From CAWJKP01 sp963843465 (GTDB taxonomy: Bacteria > Planctomycetota > Planctomycetia > Pirellulales > Thermoguttaceae): a stretch of DNA of 64,000 nucleotides. Positions within the stretch are counted from its first letter, which is position 1, and each line of letters opens with the position of its first letter. The position numbers and the translations under genes are program-made. The notes under the pieces were generated by a model, which did no database searches, had not been told where the DNA came from, and saw nothing but the letters and a program-made list of their open reading frames with translations. Below are positions 29,457 to 38,715 of this stretch, in pieces. Where the stretch lies: NCBI GenBank assembly GCA_963843465.1, contig CAWJKP010000005.1:248001-312000 (forward strand), read 5' to 3'.

Positions 29457-29624
29457 ATGGAAAACCGCATCAGCGTTTTCGAGGAGGACTTCGACCGGCG
29501 GGAGGACCGTGGAGGGGAGCCACAGCCGATCGGAGAGATTCTGGCCGAACTCCTCGCCCAATATGAGGCGCGGTTCCCTGAAGTGCAACTCTGCGTTGTG
29601 GAAACCGAGGTCGCCGTTTGTTGA
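29457..29624 (+). CDS. small hypothetical protein upstream of csrA
   Basis: A 55-residue acidic protein that starts MENRISVFEEDFDRREDRGG and contains PIGEILAELLAQYEARFPEV. An AAGGAGG ribosome site (29442-29448) lies eight bases before the ATG at 29457; the ATG at 29450 is too close to it and opens a different frame of poor composition. A consensus promoter stands upstream and csrA starts 27 bases after the stop, so the two are likely one transcript. No known family is recognised; an influence on CsrA is only a guess. Confidence 0.65.
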   Translation: MENRISVFEEDFDRREDRGGEPQPIGEILAELLAQYEARFPEVQLCVVETEVAVC

Positions 29625-29651
29625 GCGGCCGTTTGTTAGGGAGGACTCATC

Positions 29652-29876
29652 ATGCTCGTTCTGACTCGCAAGGAAAACGAGAGCATTGTCATCGATGGCG
29701 GCCAGATCACGCTCACGGTCCTGAGGATCCGGGGCAACCAGATCAGCCTGGGCATCCAAGCGCCCCGGGAAATGTCCGTGCTGCGTGCGGAGCTGAAGAC
29801 CTCGGGCCCTGCGCCCGTCGCTTTGGAAGGTGCGCAGGCCGCGGCGGGCGCCGCGTCCGTCTTAGGCGCGGTCTGA
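29652..29876 (+). CDS. csrA: carbon storage regulator, RNA-binding protein
   Basis: A 74-residue CsrA/RsmA protein that binds GGA motifs in mRNA leaders and alters translation or decay. The core MLVLTRKENESIVIDGGQIT and VLRIRGNQISLGIQAPREMSVLRAEL contains the beta1 and beta5 residues used for RNA contact (L4, R6 and the VxR segment). The C-terminal about 25 residues are Ala-rich. GGGAGGA precedes the ATG. Confidence 0.95.
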   Translation: MLVLTRKENESIVIDGGQITLTVLRIRGNQISLGIQAPREMSVLRAELKTSGPAPVALEGAQAAAGAASVLGAV

Positions 29877-29897
29877 GGCCGAGGTAGCCGGGAGGTT

Positions 29898-30020
29898 ATG
29901 CTAAGAAGCTGTTTCCAAACTGGAGCGTGGCGACGGGCAAGAATGCCCATCCTACGGCCGCTGTAGGTTGGGCATTCCTGCCCGACGGCGGCTCCCCGGG
30001 GTTTGGAAACTGGTTCTGCA
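29898..30020. repeat. palindromic repeat GAAGCTGTTTCCAAAC
   Basis: Outer arms TTTCCAAAC and GTTTGGAAA with inner arms GCCGACGGGCAAGAATGCCC-like and complement GGGCATTCCTGCCCG. It separates csrA from a convergent gene. Confidence 0.75.
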
Positions 30021-30027
30021 GCGTAAC

Positions 30028-31498
30028 CTACGGGGCTGCCTTCACCTTCAGATCCAAGCGCTCCAGCGGAATCCCGCGGAGGATGACCTTCTTGCCCCAA
30101 ATCTTCGAGACTTCGGGCATCTGCTCGACGTGGGCGGGGTTGGGCGTGAGAATAATGTCGGCGGCGAGGATCGAGGGATCGAACCGGTCGATACGCCCCT
30201 CCAGTTGACCGCCGCTCTGGGTGGAACCGTTCGCACTGCGAACGATCCACAAGGGACCGAGGTTGAGGCTGCCGGGTCGTCCGTCGATGGCCACAGACAC
30301 ATCGTAACTCAGCGGCAGCGAAGGCCCCGAAGTGAACGGGAGCGAAGGCGAAGGCCCGGGCGTGAAGTCGACCTTGAGAATGATCTTCTTCTTGCCGTCG
30401 CGGTCGGCCTGCACGACAAGACGGTCAATCGTGATACCGCCGTCCGGGCCGGGCGACTGGCCGGGGTCCCTGACCAGCGAGACTATTGGCTTGCCGACAG
30501 GGTAAACTTTCAGCGGGGCCGAGACCGATTGTTTCCAGCGCTTGAGGGCCTCGGGCCAGCGGTCTACCGGCAGGTCGCCGGCATTCAGGCCGATCAGCTT
30601 GTGCTGGTCGACATAGGCGCACTGGACCTCGACGACAACCTGGTGGTCTCCGGCCTTCACGGTGACCGGGCGGGAGCCCTGCCAATGCCCGCTGAATCTA
30701 GAGTCGGGCATGGCATGGCCGGCCTCCGGCTGCGGGGCCTCGGTCGGCTTGCCGTCCAGCAGCACCCGCTCGACCTGCCAGAGCAGTTCCACGCCGAGCC
30801 CGGACTGGCTGATCCAAGGGCTGCCGTAGCGGATGCCGATTTCGAAGATCGTTCTTGCCCTCGCGCAGCCGGCGCAGCGGCTCGATGATCGGCTTGGGGC
30901 CGTAGAAAGCGTCGCAAAGGCCGAGCAAGAGGGGCGGGGAGATCATGCCGGCTTGCCTCGCCTTGCTGAGGAACTGATCCTGCCAATGCAGCGGCTGGTC
31001 CCAGCCATTGGGCCGCGTCGTGGTCATGTGGGCAATGAGGATCTTCACCGCGTCGTCGGCGTCTTTCTGCGACAGGGACTTGGCCTGCAGGCGAGACTCC
31101 AACTCGTTCCAAACCCAGGGCGCGTCGACTTGGTTGGGGAGTCGCTGCTGGAGCAGTTGCTGGCTGCTCAGCAGGCCGAGGCCGCCGGGTCCCGGGCCCA
31201 TGAAGCGGTATGCGGCGTAGCTCGCCCCGATGCCGATCACGGGCGTCAGCAGCAGCAAAACGCCCCAGGAGGTCAGCCCCCATCGCCGGCCGCGGAGTCC
31301 GATCCAGAGGATCGTGCCGACGGCCAGAAGAAACGGGCCGATCGTAGAGAGCAGCGTCACAATCCGCAGGCAAATTTCCGGATCGCGCAGGAAGAGCCGC
31401 CCGAGCAGCCCCAGGGAAACGCCGGCGACGGACGTGGCAATGAGGAACGTCCCGAGGCTGTACTGAAAGGGGCGGCGAGCTTTAGGATCGGCGGACAC
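30028..31498 (-). CDS. planctomycete-type membrane protein, unknown function (one frameshift)
   Basis: The N-terminus RRPFQYSLGTFLIATSVAGVSLG is the kind of first membrane segment common in planctomycete inner-membrane proteins. Two more hydrophobic segments follow (IVTLLSTIGPFLLAVGTILWIG and SWGVLLLLTPVIGIGASYAAY), then a soluble part with a HEAT-like helical stretch and a beta-rich C-terminal half (VTVKAGDHQVVVEVQCAYVD, LKVYPVGKPI). The halves are in two frames that meet near 30846; joining gives EGKN-RTIFEIGIRYGSPWISQSG. The GTG at 31498 is a likely start, as the frame upstream is translated repeat. No named family recognised. Confidence 0.65.
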
Positions 31499-31619
31499 GG
31501 GGCCGGCCTTGGGGCAAACTTTCAACCAGTTGCACGTGCAGGCCGCTGGCGAGGACGGCGCTGCCGGGTTGGGGACACATTGTACCAAGCGGCTCACTGA
31601 CGCCGCAATGGCCGCTCTT

Positions 31620-31672
31620 GTACTCCTCACGCTCCGCGTGAGGTTCTGCCTCACGCGGAGCGTGAGGAGTAC
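31620..31672. repeat. palindromic repeat, family P6
   Basis: GTACTCCTCACGCTCCGCGT pairs with its complement with almost no loop. The same unit is nested in the P5 copy at 23017-23201. Confidence 0.88.
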
Positions 31673-32051
31673 GGCAGCGCAAAAAAATGGGGGCCTCGGG
31701 CGAGCCACTCCACCGTGGCAAGGCTGAACAGCAAGGGCAAGTTAACCGTCCAGCCAAACTCCGCCCGAGGCCCCACGGGCCAGCTCAACAAAAAGGTTCG
31801 TAGTACCGCCTTTAGGCGGTGGTTCTCCTGACGACTGGCGAAAGTCGGCACTCCGAATTACGCACGCCATGTGCCGCGGCAACAAAATTTCGAGTCTGCC
31901 TGGTCTTGAAATCGTAACTGCATTAAGATTTCCATGTTACGGCAATAAGCGGCGGATGGCGACGAGTTGCGGCGCGTGGGCGACGGCCCTGCCGCCGACG
32001 TAGCGTTCTGCAACACGTGTCGCGTTCTGCCGGCGGCAGGCGCCCGTTGTT

Positions 32052-32109
32052 TTGTGGTGCAGGCGTCTCGCCTGCCCTGGAAAATGCAGGCGGGACGCCC
32101 GCACCACAA
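32052..32109. repeat. palindromic repeat, family P4
   Basis: TTGTGGTGCAGGCGTCTCGC and its complement, ending 32109; near copy of the hairpin at 1248-1305. It lies just before the lipid kinase gene. Confidence 0.88.
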
Positions 32110-32166
32110 GAGTGGATTCCACGGGTTATTTCTCGACGCGCCCGCACGCCAGACGAGACTTCCAGC

Positions 32167-33105
32167 ATGGCCGATGCGACTGCTTCGTCCAACGCCGATC
32201 AGGTGCTGATTTCTGTAAACCCTCAGGCCGGCAGCAGGTCGTCGGACTACCTATCCGGCCGGCTTGCCGACCTGCTGCGAGCCAGGCGACTTGTCCCCGA
32301 GGTTTCCACCGACTTGGACCACGTGGCCCGACGGGCGAACCAGTGGCACGCCGCCGGACGACTGAAAGCCATCGTCGGCATCGGAGGCGACGGCACGGCT
32401 GCGGAACTGGTCAATCGCACCGATCCGGGGGTTCCCATCACTCTCTTGCCTGCTGGCACGGCCAATCTCATCTCCAAGCATTTCCGGCTTTCCCATCTCC
32501 CTGAACGAGTGGCGGCCACTGTCGTTGGGGGGAAAGCGGTTCGCCTCGATGCCGGGCGGGCCTCGGGCCGGCTGTTCTTGGTGATGGTCAGTTGCGGGTT
32601 GGACGCTGACGTCGTTCGGCGGGTGCATGAACGTCGCCGTCAGAATCCGGCCGGCGGGCATATCAGCTATTGGAGTTATCTCAAACCAATCGCCGATTCC
32701 CTGCGTACTTACCGCTATCCGCAGATGCAGATAGATTGGGAGGGGCCGCTGGAAGGAGGCCCCTCACCGACGCCGTCGCCCCTGAGGGCCTGTTGGGCGC
32801 TGGCGTTCAACATCCCGCGTTATGGATGGGGGCTGCCGTTGGCCCCCGCAGCGGACGCGACGGACGGTCTGGTCGACGTTTGCACCTTCCGCCGGGGGTC
32901 GCTGTGGCACGGATTTCGCTATCTGGCCGCGGCCCAGATGGGCTGCCATCGAGGGCTAAGTGACTGTGTCTGCTGCCGGGCGCGTCGGCTGCGGGTCACG
33001 GCCGACGAAGAGGTGGCCTACCAGTTGGACGGCGATCCCGGTGGAATGCTGCCCGTCGAGATCGAGGTCCTGCCTGGCCGGGTAACGCTGATCGTGCCGG
33101 CGTAG
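32167..33105 (+). CDS. lipid kinase, diacylglycerol kinase catalytic family
   Basis: A 312-residue member of the DAGK/YegS/sphingosine-kinase family, which phosphorylates a lipid hydroxyl with ATP. Motifs: ISVNPQAGSRSSD at the N-terminus, the nucleotide loop IVGIGGDGTAAELVN, LLPAGTANLISKHF, and the C-terminal DGLVDVCTFRR and YQLDGDPGGMLPVEIEVLP. The lipid substrate is not known. The ATG at 32167 gives the usual N-terminus; the longer frame upstream reads through the P4 repeat. Confidence 0.87.
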   Translation: MADATASSNADQVLISVNPQAGSRSSDYLSGRLADLLRARRLVPEVSTDLDHVARRANQWHAAGRLKAIVGIGGDGTAAELVNRTDPGVPITLLPAGTANLISKHFRLSHLPERVAATVVGGKAVRLDAGRASGRLFLVMVSCGLDADVVRRVHERRRQNPAGGHISYWSYLKPIADSLRTYRYPQMQIDWEGPLEGGPSPTPSPLRACWALAFNIPRYGWGLPLAPAADATDGLVDVCTFRRGSLWHGFRYLAAAQMGCHRGLSDCVCCRARRLRVTADEEVAYQLDGDPGGMLPVEIEVLPGRVTLIVPA

Positions 33106-33184
33106 GCCACGAGACTTTGTAAAGAGCGTAACGATAGTTGACGCCAGAGGAGGACGTTGGCTACAAGTGGTCAGCTTGGATGCG

Positions 33185-33376
33185 GTCCACGTCGCGTAGC
33201 GACGATGCGATGGTAGCCGTGGGTTTTAACCCACGGAAAATATCGTCCAACGACCGTTTTGCGTCGCGTAGCGACGCATGAATCGTCGCTACGCGACGAA
33301 CGGAAACATGGGGGCATCGCAAACCGTGGGTTGAAACCCACGGCTACCATCATAACGTCGCTACGCGACGAACTGG
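33185..33376. mobile_element. P7 element, copy 2 (shorter)
   Basis: It contains the same hairpin units CGTCGCGTAGCGACG and GTGGGTTTTAACCCACGG as copies 1 and 3, but lacks about 100 bp, and clear terminal repeats are not seen. It lies 17 bases before the kdsA start. Confidence 0.8.
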
Positions 33377-33392
33377 AGAGAAGAACGTTACG

Positions 33393-34235
33393 ATGTCTGA
33401 GGCTGCTAGACCAGAGCCCGTTTCCATCGGACCCTATCGCTGTGGTCCGGGCCAGCCGTTGCTGGTGATTGCCGGTCCCTGTGTGCTGGAGGACGAGGCT
33501 TCGACGCTACTGATCGCCCGGCGGCTGCGGGAGATCGCCTCGGACTTGCCGATCCAACTGGTCTTCAAGGCCTCGTTCGACAAGGCGAACCGCACGAGCA
33601 TCGAATCCTACCGCGGCCCGGGGTTGGAGCGGGGCCTGGCGATGCTGCTGAAGGTCCGCGAGTCGACCGGCCTGCCGGTGACTACCGACATCCACCAGCC
33701 CGACCAGGCGGCCCCTGCCGGCGAGGTTTGCGAGTTGCTGCAAATCCCGGCCTTCCTCGCCCGGCAGACGGATCTGCTGGCGGCGGCGGCCGGCACGCAC
33801 CGGGCGGTACACGTGAAGAAGGGCCAGTTCATGGCCCCTTGGGACATGAAGTACGTGGTGGGCAAACTCCAGGCGGCCGGCTGCCGCAACATCCTCTTGG
33901 GCGAGCGAGGCACGTTCTTCGGCTATGGGCGGCTGGTGAACGACATGCGGGCCATCCCACAAATGCAGGCCCTGGGCCTGCCGGTGGTCTTCGACGCCAC
34001 GCACAGCGTGCAGGAGCCCGGTGGACTGGGCGCGGCCACCGGCGGCCATCGGGAGATGATCGAGCCGTTGGCTCGGGCGGCAACCGCCTTGGGGGTCGAT
34101 GGCCTCTTCTTCGAGACGCATCCCAGCCCTGACACGGCCCCCAGCGACGGGCCCAACATGGTCCCGCTGGACGCCTTCGGACCGCTTTTGGCCCGGCTGG
34201 TCAACCTACGCAAAACCGTGGAGAACCTTTCGTGA
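33393..34235 (+). CDS. kdsA: 3-deoxy-8-phosphooctulonate (Kdo-8-P) synthase
   Basis: It condenses arabinose-5-phosphate with PEP for Kdo, the inner-core sugar of lipopolysaccharide. The 280-residue protein shows IAGPCVLEDE, FKASFDKANRTSIESYRGPG, VTTDIHQPDQA, KKGQFMAPWDMK, LGERGTFFGYGRLVNDMR, FDATHSVQEPGG and FFETHPSPDTAPSDGPNM, the full KdsA pattern. The Cys in AGPCV is common to the DAHP/Kdo8P synthase fold. The TGA overlaps the next start codon (GTGA). Confidence 0.96.
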   Translation: MSEAARPEPVSIGPYRCGPGQPLLVIAGPCVLEDEASTLLIARRLREIASDLPIQLVFKASFDKANRTSIESYRGPGLERGLAMLLKVRESTGLPVTTDIHQPDQAAPAGEVCELLQIPAFLARQTDLLAAAAGTHRAVHVKKGQFMAPWDMKYVVGKLQAAGCRNILLGERGTFFGYGRLVNDMRAIPQMQALGLPVVFDATHSVQEPGGLGAATGGHREMIEPLARAATALGVDGLFFETHPSPDTAPSDGPNMVPLDAFGPLLARLVNLRKTVENLS

Positions 34236-36019
34236 ACAAGTCGTTCTTCTCTCTAGTAGGCACACTCCGTGTGCCGTGTTTTGTAGTAGGCACACGCCGT
34301 GTGCCGTGGCGGGCGGCACACGGCGTGTGCCTGCTACTATCGGGGTTCGCTTTGCTGGCGCTGATCGCCGCTGGTGGCTGCCGGCCGGCGGCGGTCCCGG
34401 AGGATTCGGCCGCCCAGGCTGAGGCCGAATCCAGTGCGGCCCACGATGACGAATTGTTCCAGATCGCCGTTGGCAACCTCAACCAACTGGAGGACTACAA
34501 CGGCAGCGAGATGCTCAAGCCCGCTCTGGACCGGCTGAATCGCTGGGCGAGCCACCAGAAGCCGCCCACGGGCTGGAAGCCGGACCCCATGCTCCAGACG
34601 CTGCCGGCGCCGTTGCGGGAGTTGGCGGTCGTCAAGGCATTGGACACGCTGGAGTTTCGGCTGGAGTCGCCGCCGGGCGACGGCTGGACGCTGCAAGAGG
34701 AGATCTGGCTGCGCGACCTCTCCCGCTGGGCCCGGGGCAACAGCTTCGACCCCTTGGAACAGGCCAGGCGGCTGTTGGATTGGACGGTCCGCAACGTCCA
34801 ACTCGAGCCCGAGCGCGAGGCGGCGGCGGGGCCTCTGCGGGTGGCCATTCAGCGGCCTTGGGAGACGCTGCTTTTGGGGCGGGGGACCGCCGTGGATCGC
34901 TCCTGGGTCTTTCTCCTGCTGGCCAGGCAACAACGACTGGATGCGGCCGCGCTGGCGGTGGGCGACCCCAGAGACCCCGAGGCGTCACGGGTTCTTCCCG
35001 GCCTGGTGGTGGTGTTGCACAAGGGCCAGCTCTACCTCTTCGATCTGGGCCTGGGCCTGCCGATTCCCGGTCCCAAGGGGATCAGGCGGGATGCGCGCGG
35101 GCAGCTCGATATCCGTCCGGCGACGCTGGCGGAGGTGATCGCGGACGACAGCCTGTTGCGGCAGTTGGACGCCAGCCAGGAATTGCCCTATCCGTTGAAG
35201 TCGTCGCAGTTAGAGAAGGTGACGATCCTGTTGGAGGCCTCGCCCGCCTCGCTCTCGCGGCGGATGAAACTGCTGGAATCGCGGTTGGTGGGGGCGGACC
35301 AATTGAGGATCACTGCCGATCCCTGCTCCCAGGCCCGGTTGTTCAGGAAGTGTGGGCACGTGGCCGACGTTCGGCTCTGGCAGGTGCCCTACATGACGAT
35401 CCTGGAGGAGATGCAGAATCGGGAAGTCCGTGCCGCATGGCAGAACATGATGCTGTTCCGCCCCTTTATGGCGGAGTTCCCCAGTCCCGTGGCGTCGCAA
35501 AGGAAAAGAGAGACCGACGACCCCGAGGCCGATTCCCGCGGGCGCAGCAACGGTCCGGTCGCTGCGCTCTGGAAAGGCCGGATCTATCACTTGAAGGGTC
35601 GCTTGACCGGCTCTCCCAATGCGGTCGAATACTATCAGCTTGCAAGGATCTCGCAGTACGGTTTGCGCACCGCCCCGAGCAAGGAAATCCTGGCGACGTA
35701 CCTCTGGGCCAAGCTCGACGCCAGCTACTGGTTGGGGTTGGTCGCGGCGGCTCAGGACAATCAGCCTTCGGCCGAGGACTACTTCAAGAACCGAACCTTG
35801 AGAGCCATGCCGGGGCCGGGGAACTTTTGGACCCGGGGAGCGGTGTACAATTTGGGCCGGGTCTACGAGGCCGCTGGGGAGCCGCGAAAGGCGATCGAGC
35901 TCTACCGCACGGAGATGCATCCCCAGGCCCCCGACTACCAGGGCAATCTATTGCGAGCCCGGTGGCTCGAATCGCTGTTGCCAGCCGCCGCACCGGCCGG
36001 CGGGAAGAAATCCTCGTAG
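34232..36019 (+). CDS. lipoprotein with repeat-derived signal region; transglutaminase-like/TPR-like
   Basis: A 595-residue protein that starts at a GTG overlapping the kdsA stop. Residues about 9-36 (VGTLRVPCFVVGTRRVPWRA) are encoded by P3 palindromes read in frame, and hydrophobic SGFALLALIAAGGC follows with a lipobox-like AGGC. The middle (about 170-290: LLDWTVRNVQLEP, GTAVDRSWVFLLLARQQ, VVVLHKGQLYLFDLGLGLPIPG) resembles a degenerate transglutaminase-like domain with Ser where Cys is expected. The end (WTRGAVYNLGRVYEAAGEPRKAIELY) is TPR-like. The TAG stop (36017-36019) is the first part of a P9 repeat. The role is unknown. Confidence 0.75.
   Translation: MNKSFFSLVGTLRVPCFVVGTRRVPWRAAHGVCLLLSGFALLALIAAGGCRPAAVPEDSAAQAEAESSAAHDDELFQIAVGNLNQLEDYNGSEMLKPALDRLNRWASHQKPPTGWKPDPMLQTLPAPLRELAVVKALDTLEFRLESPPGDGWTLQEEIWLRDLSRWARGNSFDPLEQARRLLDWTVRNVQLEPEREAAAGPLRVAIQRPWETLLLGRGTAVDRSWVFLLLARQQRLDAAALAVGDPRDPEASRVLPGLVVVLHKGQLYLFDLGLGLPIPGPKGIRRDARGQLDIRPATLAEVIADDSLLRQLDASQELPYPLKSSQLEKVTILLEASPASLSRRMKLLESRLVGADQLRITADPCSQARLFRKCGHVADVRLWQVPYMTILEEMQNREVRAAWQNMMLFRPFMAEFPSPVASQRKRETDDPEADSRGRSNGPVAALWKGRIYHLKGRLTGSPNAVEYYQLARISQYGLRTAPSKEILATYLWAKLDASYWLGLVAAAQDNQPSAEDYFKNRTLRAMPGPGNFWTRGAVYNLGRVYEAAGEPRKAIELYRTEMHPQAPDYQGNLLRARWLESLLPAAAPAGGKKSS
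34255..34341. repeat. P3 palindromes inside a signal-peptide coding region
   Basis: Three arms of GTAGGCACACGCCGTGTGCC type, the last one inverted, lie in frame at the 5' end of the lipoprotein gene. Confidence 0.9.
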
Positions 36020-36037
36020 GTTATGCATTAGCATAAC
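36016..36037. repeat. palindromic repeat, family P9
   Basis: GTAGGTTATGCATTAGCATAAC; its TAG is the stop codon of the upstream lipoprotein gene. Other copies lie at 20546-20563, 51054-51075 and 54081-54102. Confidence 0.8.
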
Positions 36038-36273
36038 ATAACGTTGCTTGCCGTCATTCTTTAGGTAATTAACCTCGCCTGGTGCGAAATCTGGCATAGA
36101 TCCTCTCACGCGACCCCCTCCCCGATGGGGATGGGGCTTCGATCAGAAGCCCCGACGGTAGCCGGGGCCTTGTGGGAGACGCGCAAAACCGCTACCATTA
36201 TGAGTTTCCATGATTGAGATCGCGTCGCCCTCCAGCCGGCGATGCTCTGATGCCCAGGCGAAGGAATCGGGAT
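36038..36273. other. spacer before rpmE
   Basis: No gene is seen in this stretch. It holds a CCCC(T)CCCCGATGGGGATGGGG-like inverted motif near 36117-36136. Confidence 0.4.
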
Positions 36274-36534
36274 ATGAAAGAGGGAATCCATCCGAAGTAC
36301 GTCGACACCAAGGTCACCTGCGGTTGCGGCAATACCTTTGTCACTCGTAGCACCAAGCCCGAGTTGAAGGTCGATATTTGCAATGTCTGCCACCCTTTCT
36401 ATACCGGCAAGTTGAAGTACATCGACACGGCCGGCCGCATCGAGAAGTTCAAGACCAAGTTCGCCGCCGCCGGCTACGCCAGTCTCAACCGCGGCAAGAA
36501 GGCGGTGGCCCCGCCGAAGTCCGAGCCAGGGTAA
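36274..36534 (+). CDS. rpmE: 50S ribosomal protein L31, zinc-binding form
   Basis: An 86-residue L31 (MKEGIHPKYVDTKVTCGCGN) with the four cysteines of the zinc-ribbon type (CGC near 16-18, CNVC near 37-40), FVTRSTKPELKVDICNVCHPFYTGK and a basic C-terminal tail. The Zn form contrasts with the Cys-less YkgM-type paralogue used in zinc shortage. The ATG at 36274 is fixed by the family N-terminus. It heads the conserved order rpmE-prfA-prmC-murA. Confidence 0.95.
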   Translation: MKEGIHPKYVDTKVTCGCGNTFVTRSTKPELKVDICNVCHPFYTGKLKYIDTAGRIEKFKTKFAAAGYASLNRGKKAVAPPKSEPG

Positions 36535-36546
36535 CTGTCCGGGCTG

Positions 36547-36644
36547 GTAGGGTGGGACAAGGCCGTCGTGGCGGCCGCGGGCCCACCAAGAGTTGGCAGC
36601 GTCGGTGGGCCGGCGCTCGCGAAGGCGAGCTGGTCCCACCCTAC
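36547..36644. repeat. palindromic repeat, family P5
   Basis: GTAGGGTGGGACAAGG ... CCACCCTAC arms with internal GGCCCACC and GCTCGCG units, between rpmE and prfA. Confidence 0.88.
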
Positions 36645-36711
36645 TAAAGCTGAAGCATAACCTACGGTCCGGGCGGCGGTGCCAGTCGGTGGAACTGGCT
36701 GGTGAAGGGCG

Positions 36712-37785
36712 ATGCGCGAACAACTTGATGAAAAACTGCGGCGTTTTGAGGAGCTGGAGAAGCTGCTCTCCGATCCCGAGGTGCTGGCCGATTCTTCCCG
36801 CATGTCGGCGATCTACCGCGAGCACGGTTCGCTCAGCAAGCTGGCCACGAAGTACCGCCGTTTCCAAGAGTTGAACACCCAGATCCGGGAAGCGATGGAG
36901 ATGGCCGCCGCCGCCGATCCCGAGATGCGGGAGTTGGCCGAGGCCGAGCTGCCCGGACTGAAAGAGGAGCGCGAGCGGTACTGGAACGACCTCTTGGACC
37001 TGACCGTCGGCGGCGAGGACGCCGCTCGTTCCCGTTGCGTGATGGAGATCCGCGCCGGCACCGGCGGCGAGGAGGCGGCGCTGTTCGCCCGCGACCTCTA
37101 CGAAATGTACAAGCACTACGCCGAGGACCGCGGCTGGAAGGTGGAAGTGCTCGACATGAACGCCACCGAGCTGGGCGGTTTCAAGGAGTTGATCCTCGGC
37201 CTGGAAGGTGAGGGCGTCTACCGCGAGTTGCAGTACGAAAGCGGCGGGCATCGCGTGCAGCGGGTGCCGGAAACCGAGGCCAAGGGCCGCATCCACACTT
37301 CCGCCGCCACCGTGGCCGTGATGGCCGAGCCGGAAGACGTGGAAATCGATCTCAAGCCCGACGACTACCGCAAGGACATCTTCCACGCCAGCGGCCCGGG
37401 CGGACAGCACGTCAACAAGACCGCCTCGGCCATCCGCCTGACCCATTATGCCAGCGGCCTGGTGGTCCAATGCCAGGACGAGAAGAGCCAGCACAAGAAC
37501 CTGGCCAAGGCCCTGCGGGTGCTGAAGACCCGGCTCTACGAGGCGAAGCGGGCCGCCGATCACGCCAAGCGGGCGCAGGAACGGAAGACCAAGATCGGCT
37601 CCGGCGACCGCAGCCAGCGGATCCGCACCTACAACTTCCCCGAGAACCGACTGACCGACCATCGCATCAATCTCACGCTCTACAAGCTCGACAACATACT
37701 GGCCGGCAATCTGGCCCCGGTAATCGAGGCTTTGACGGAATACGAGCGGCAGGAGCAGCGGGCCGCTTTCGGCACCATCGAATAG
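36712..37785 (+). CDS. prfA: peptide chain release factor 1
   Basis: It reads UAA and UAG and triggers peptide release. The 357-residue protein has the stop-codon recognition PxT motif as PET in HRVQRVPETEAKGRIHTSAA and the catalytic GGQ in HASGPGGQHVNKTASAIRL near residue 230, whose Gln is normally methylated by PrmC, encoded next. IRTYNFPENRLTDHRI completes the family pattern. RF1 presence matters here because many genes in the window end in repeat-derived TAG codons. Confidence 0.97.
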   Translation: MREQLDEKLRRFEELEKLLSDPEVLADSSRMSAIYREHGSLSKLATKYRRFQELNTQIREAMEMAAAADPEMRELAEAELPGLKEERERYWNDLLDLTVGGEDAARSRCVMEIRAGTGGEEAALFARDLYEMYKHYAEDRGWKVEVLDMNATELGGFKELILGLEGEGVYRELQYESGGHRVQRVPETEAKGRIHTSAATVAVMAEPEDVEIDLKPDDYRKDIFHASGPGGQHVNKTASAIRLTHYASGLVVQCQDEKSQHKNLAKALRVLKTRLYEAKRAADHAKRAQERKTKIGSGDRSQRIRTYNFPENRLTDHRINLTLYKLDNILAGNLAPVIEALTEYERQEQRAAFGTIE

Positions 37786-37799
37786 AGGAGCCGCGTTCC

Positions 37800-38715
37800 A
37801 TGCCCTCGACCGACGACTGGAACGTGGGCCGCCTGCTGCAATGGACCGCCGACTTCCTCGGCAAGCACGGCTCCGACAGCCCGCGCCTCGACGCCGAGCT
37901 GCTCTTGGCCCAGGCCCTCGGCTGCAAGCGGATCGAGCTCTACACGGCCTTCGACGCGGTACCCGGCGACCAGCCGCGGGCCGCCTTCCGCGACCTGGTC
38001 CGCCGCCGCGCGGAGGGCGCCCCGGTGGCCTACCTGGTCGGCCACCGCGAGTTTTATTCGCTCTCGTTCCGGGTCACCCCTGCGGTGCTGATCCCGCGGC
38101 CGGAAACCGAATTCCTGGTGATCGCCCTGTTGGACCTGGCCAAGCAGCGCCACGAGCCGGAGTTGTCGATCTGCGACGTGGGCACGGGCAGCGGGATCAT
38201 CGCCGTCTCGGTGGCGAAGTACCTGCCCCAGGCCCGGCTGACGGCCATCGACCGTCAGCGCGGAGGCCCTGGCGATCGCCCGGGAGAACGCCGCCGCTCA
38301 TGGCGTGCAAGACCGCATCGAGTTGGTGCGCAGCGATCTCTTCGCTGCCCTGCCGGCCGATCGCCGCTTCCATTTCGTTGTCAGCAATCCGCCCTACGTC
38401 AGCCAGTCGGAGTTCGCCGCGCTGCCGCCGAGCGTGAGGAACTACGAGCCGCGGGCCGCGCTGGTTGCCGGACCGCGGGGCACCGAGGTGATCGAGGCCC
38501 TGCTGCCCCAGGCCGCCGCGCGGCTGCTGCCGGGCGGCCAGTTGCTGTTGGAGATCAGTCCCATGATCCACGACGCCGTGCGGTCGCTGGTCTCGGCCGA
38601 CGCCCGCTTGCAACTCGGCCCGACCCTCAACGACCTGGCCCGGCTGCCGCGCGTGGTCCAGGCGGTGCGGGTCGAGCACCACGTCCCCTCTCCCTCCGGG
38701 AGAGGGTTAGGGTGA
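37800..38715 (+). CDS. prmC: protein-(glutamine-N5) methyltransferase, release-factor specific (one frameshift)
   Basis: It methylates the GGQ glutamine of release factors. The N-terminal helical domain (WNVGRLLQWTADFLGKHGSD, SPRLDAELLLAQALG) is followed by the SAM loop ICDVGTGSGIIAVSVAKYLP and the catalytic NPPY in FVVSNPPYVSQSEF. The frame breaks near 38254 (one extra C after GCCATCGAC); the repair gives AIDVSAEALAIARENAAAHG. The last residues HVPSPSGRGLG and the TGA are encoded by a P8 repeat. It follows prfA by 14 bases. The shift is probably a sequence error. Confidence 0.92.

Larger units (their letters stand above)
31499..32166. other. repeat-filled spacer
   Basis: No gene seen in about 670 bases. 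It holds a P6 hairpin (31620-31672), an inverted repeat GGGCCTCGGGCG/CGCCCGAGGCCC (about 31691-31776), a small GCCTTTAGGCGG hairpin near 31808 and a P4 hairpin (32052-32109). Confidence 0.6.

Noticed and set aside
31500..31708. N-terminal extension of the 30028-31498 protein
   Set aside because: Residues such as LTLRVRQNLTRSVRST are translated P6 repeat; the typical planctomycete N-terminus begins near the GTG at 31498.
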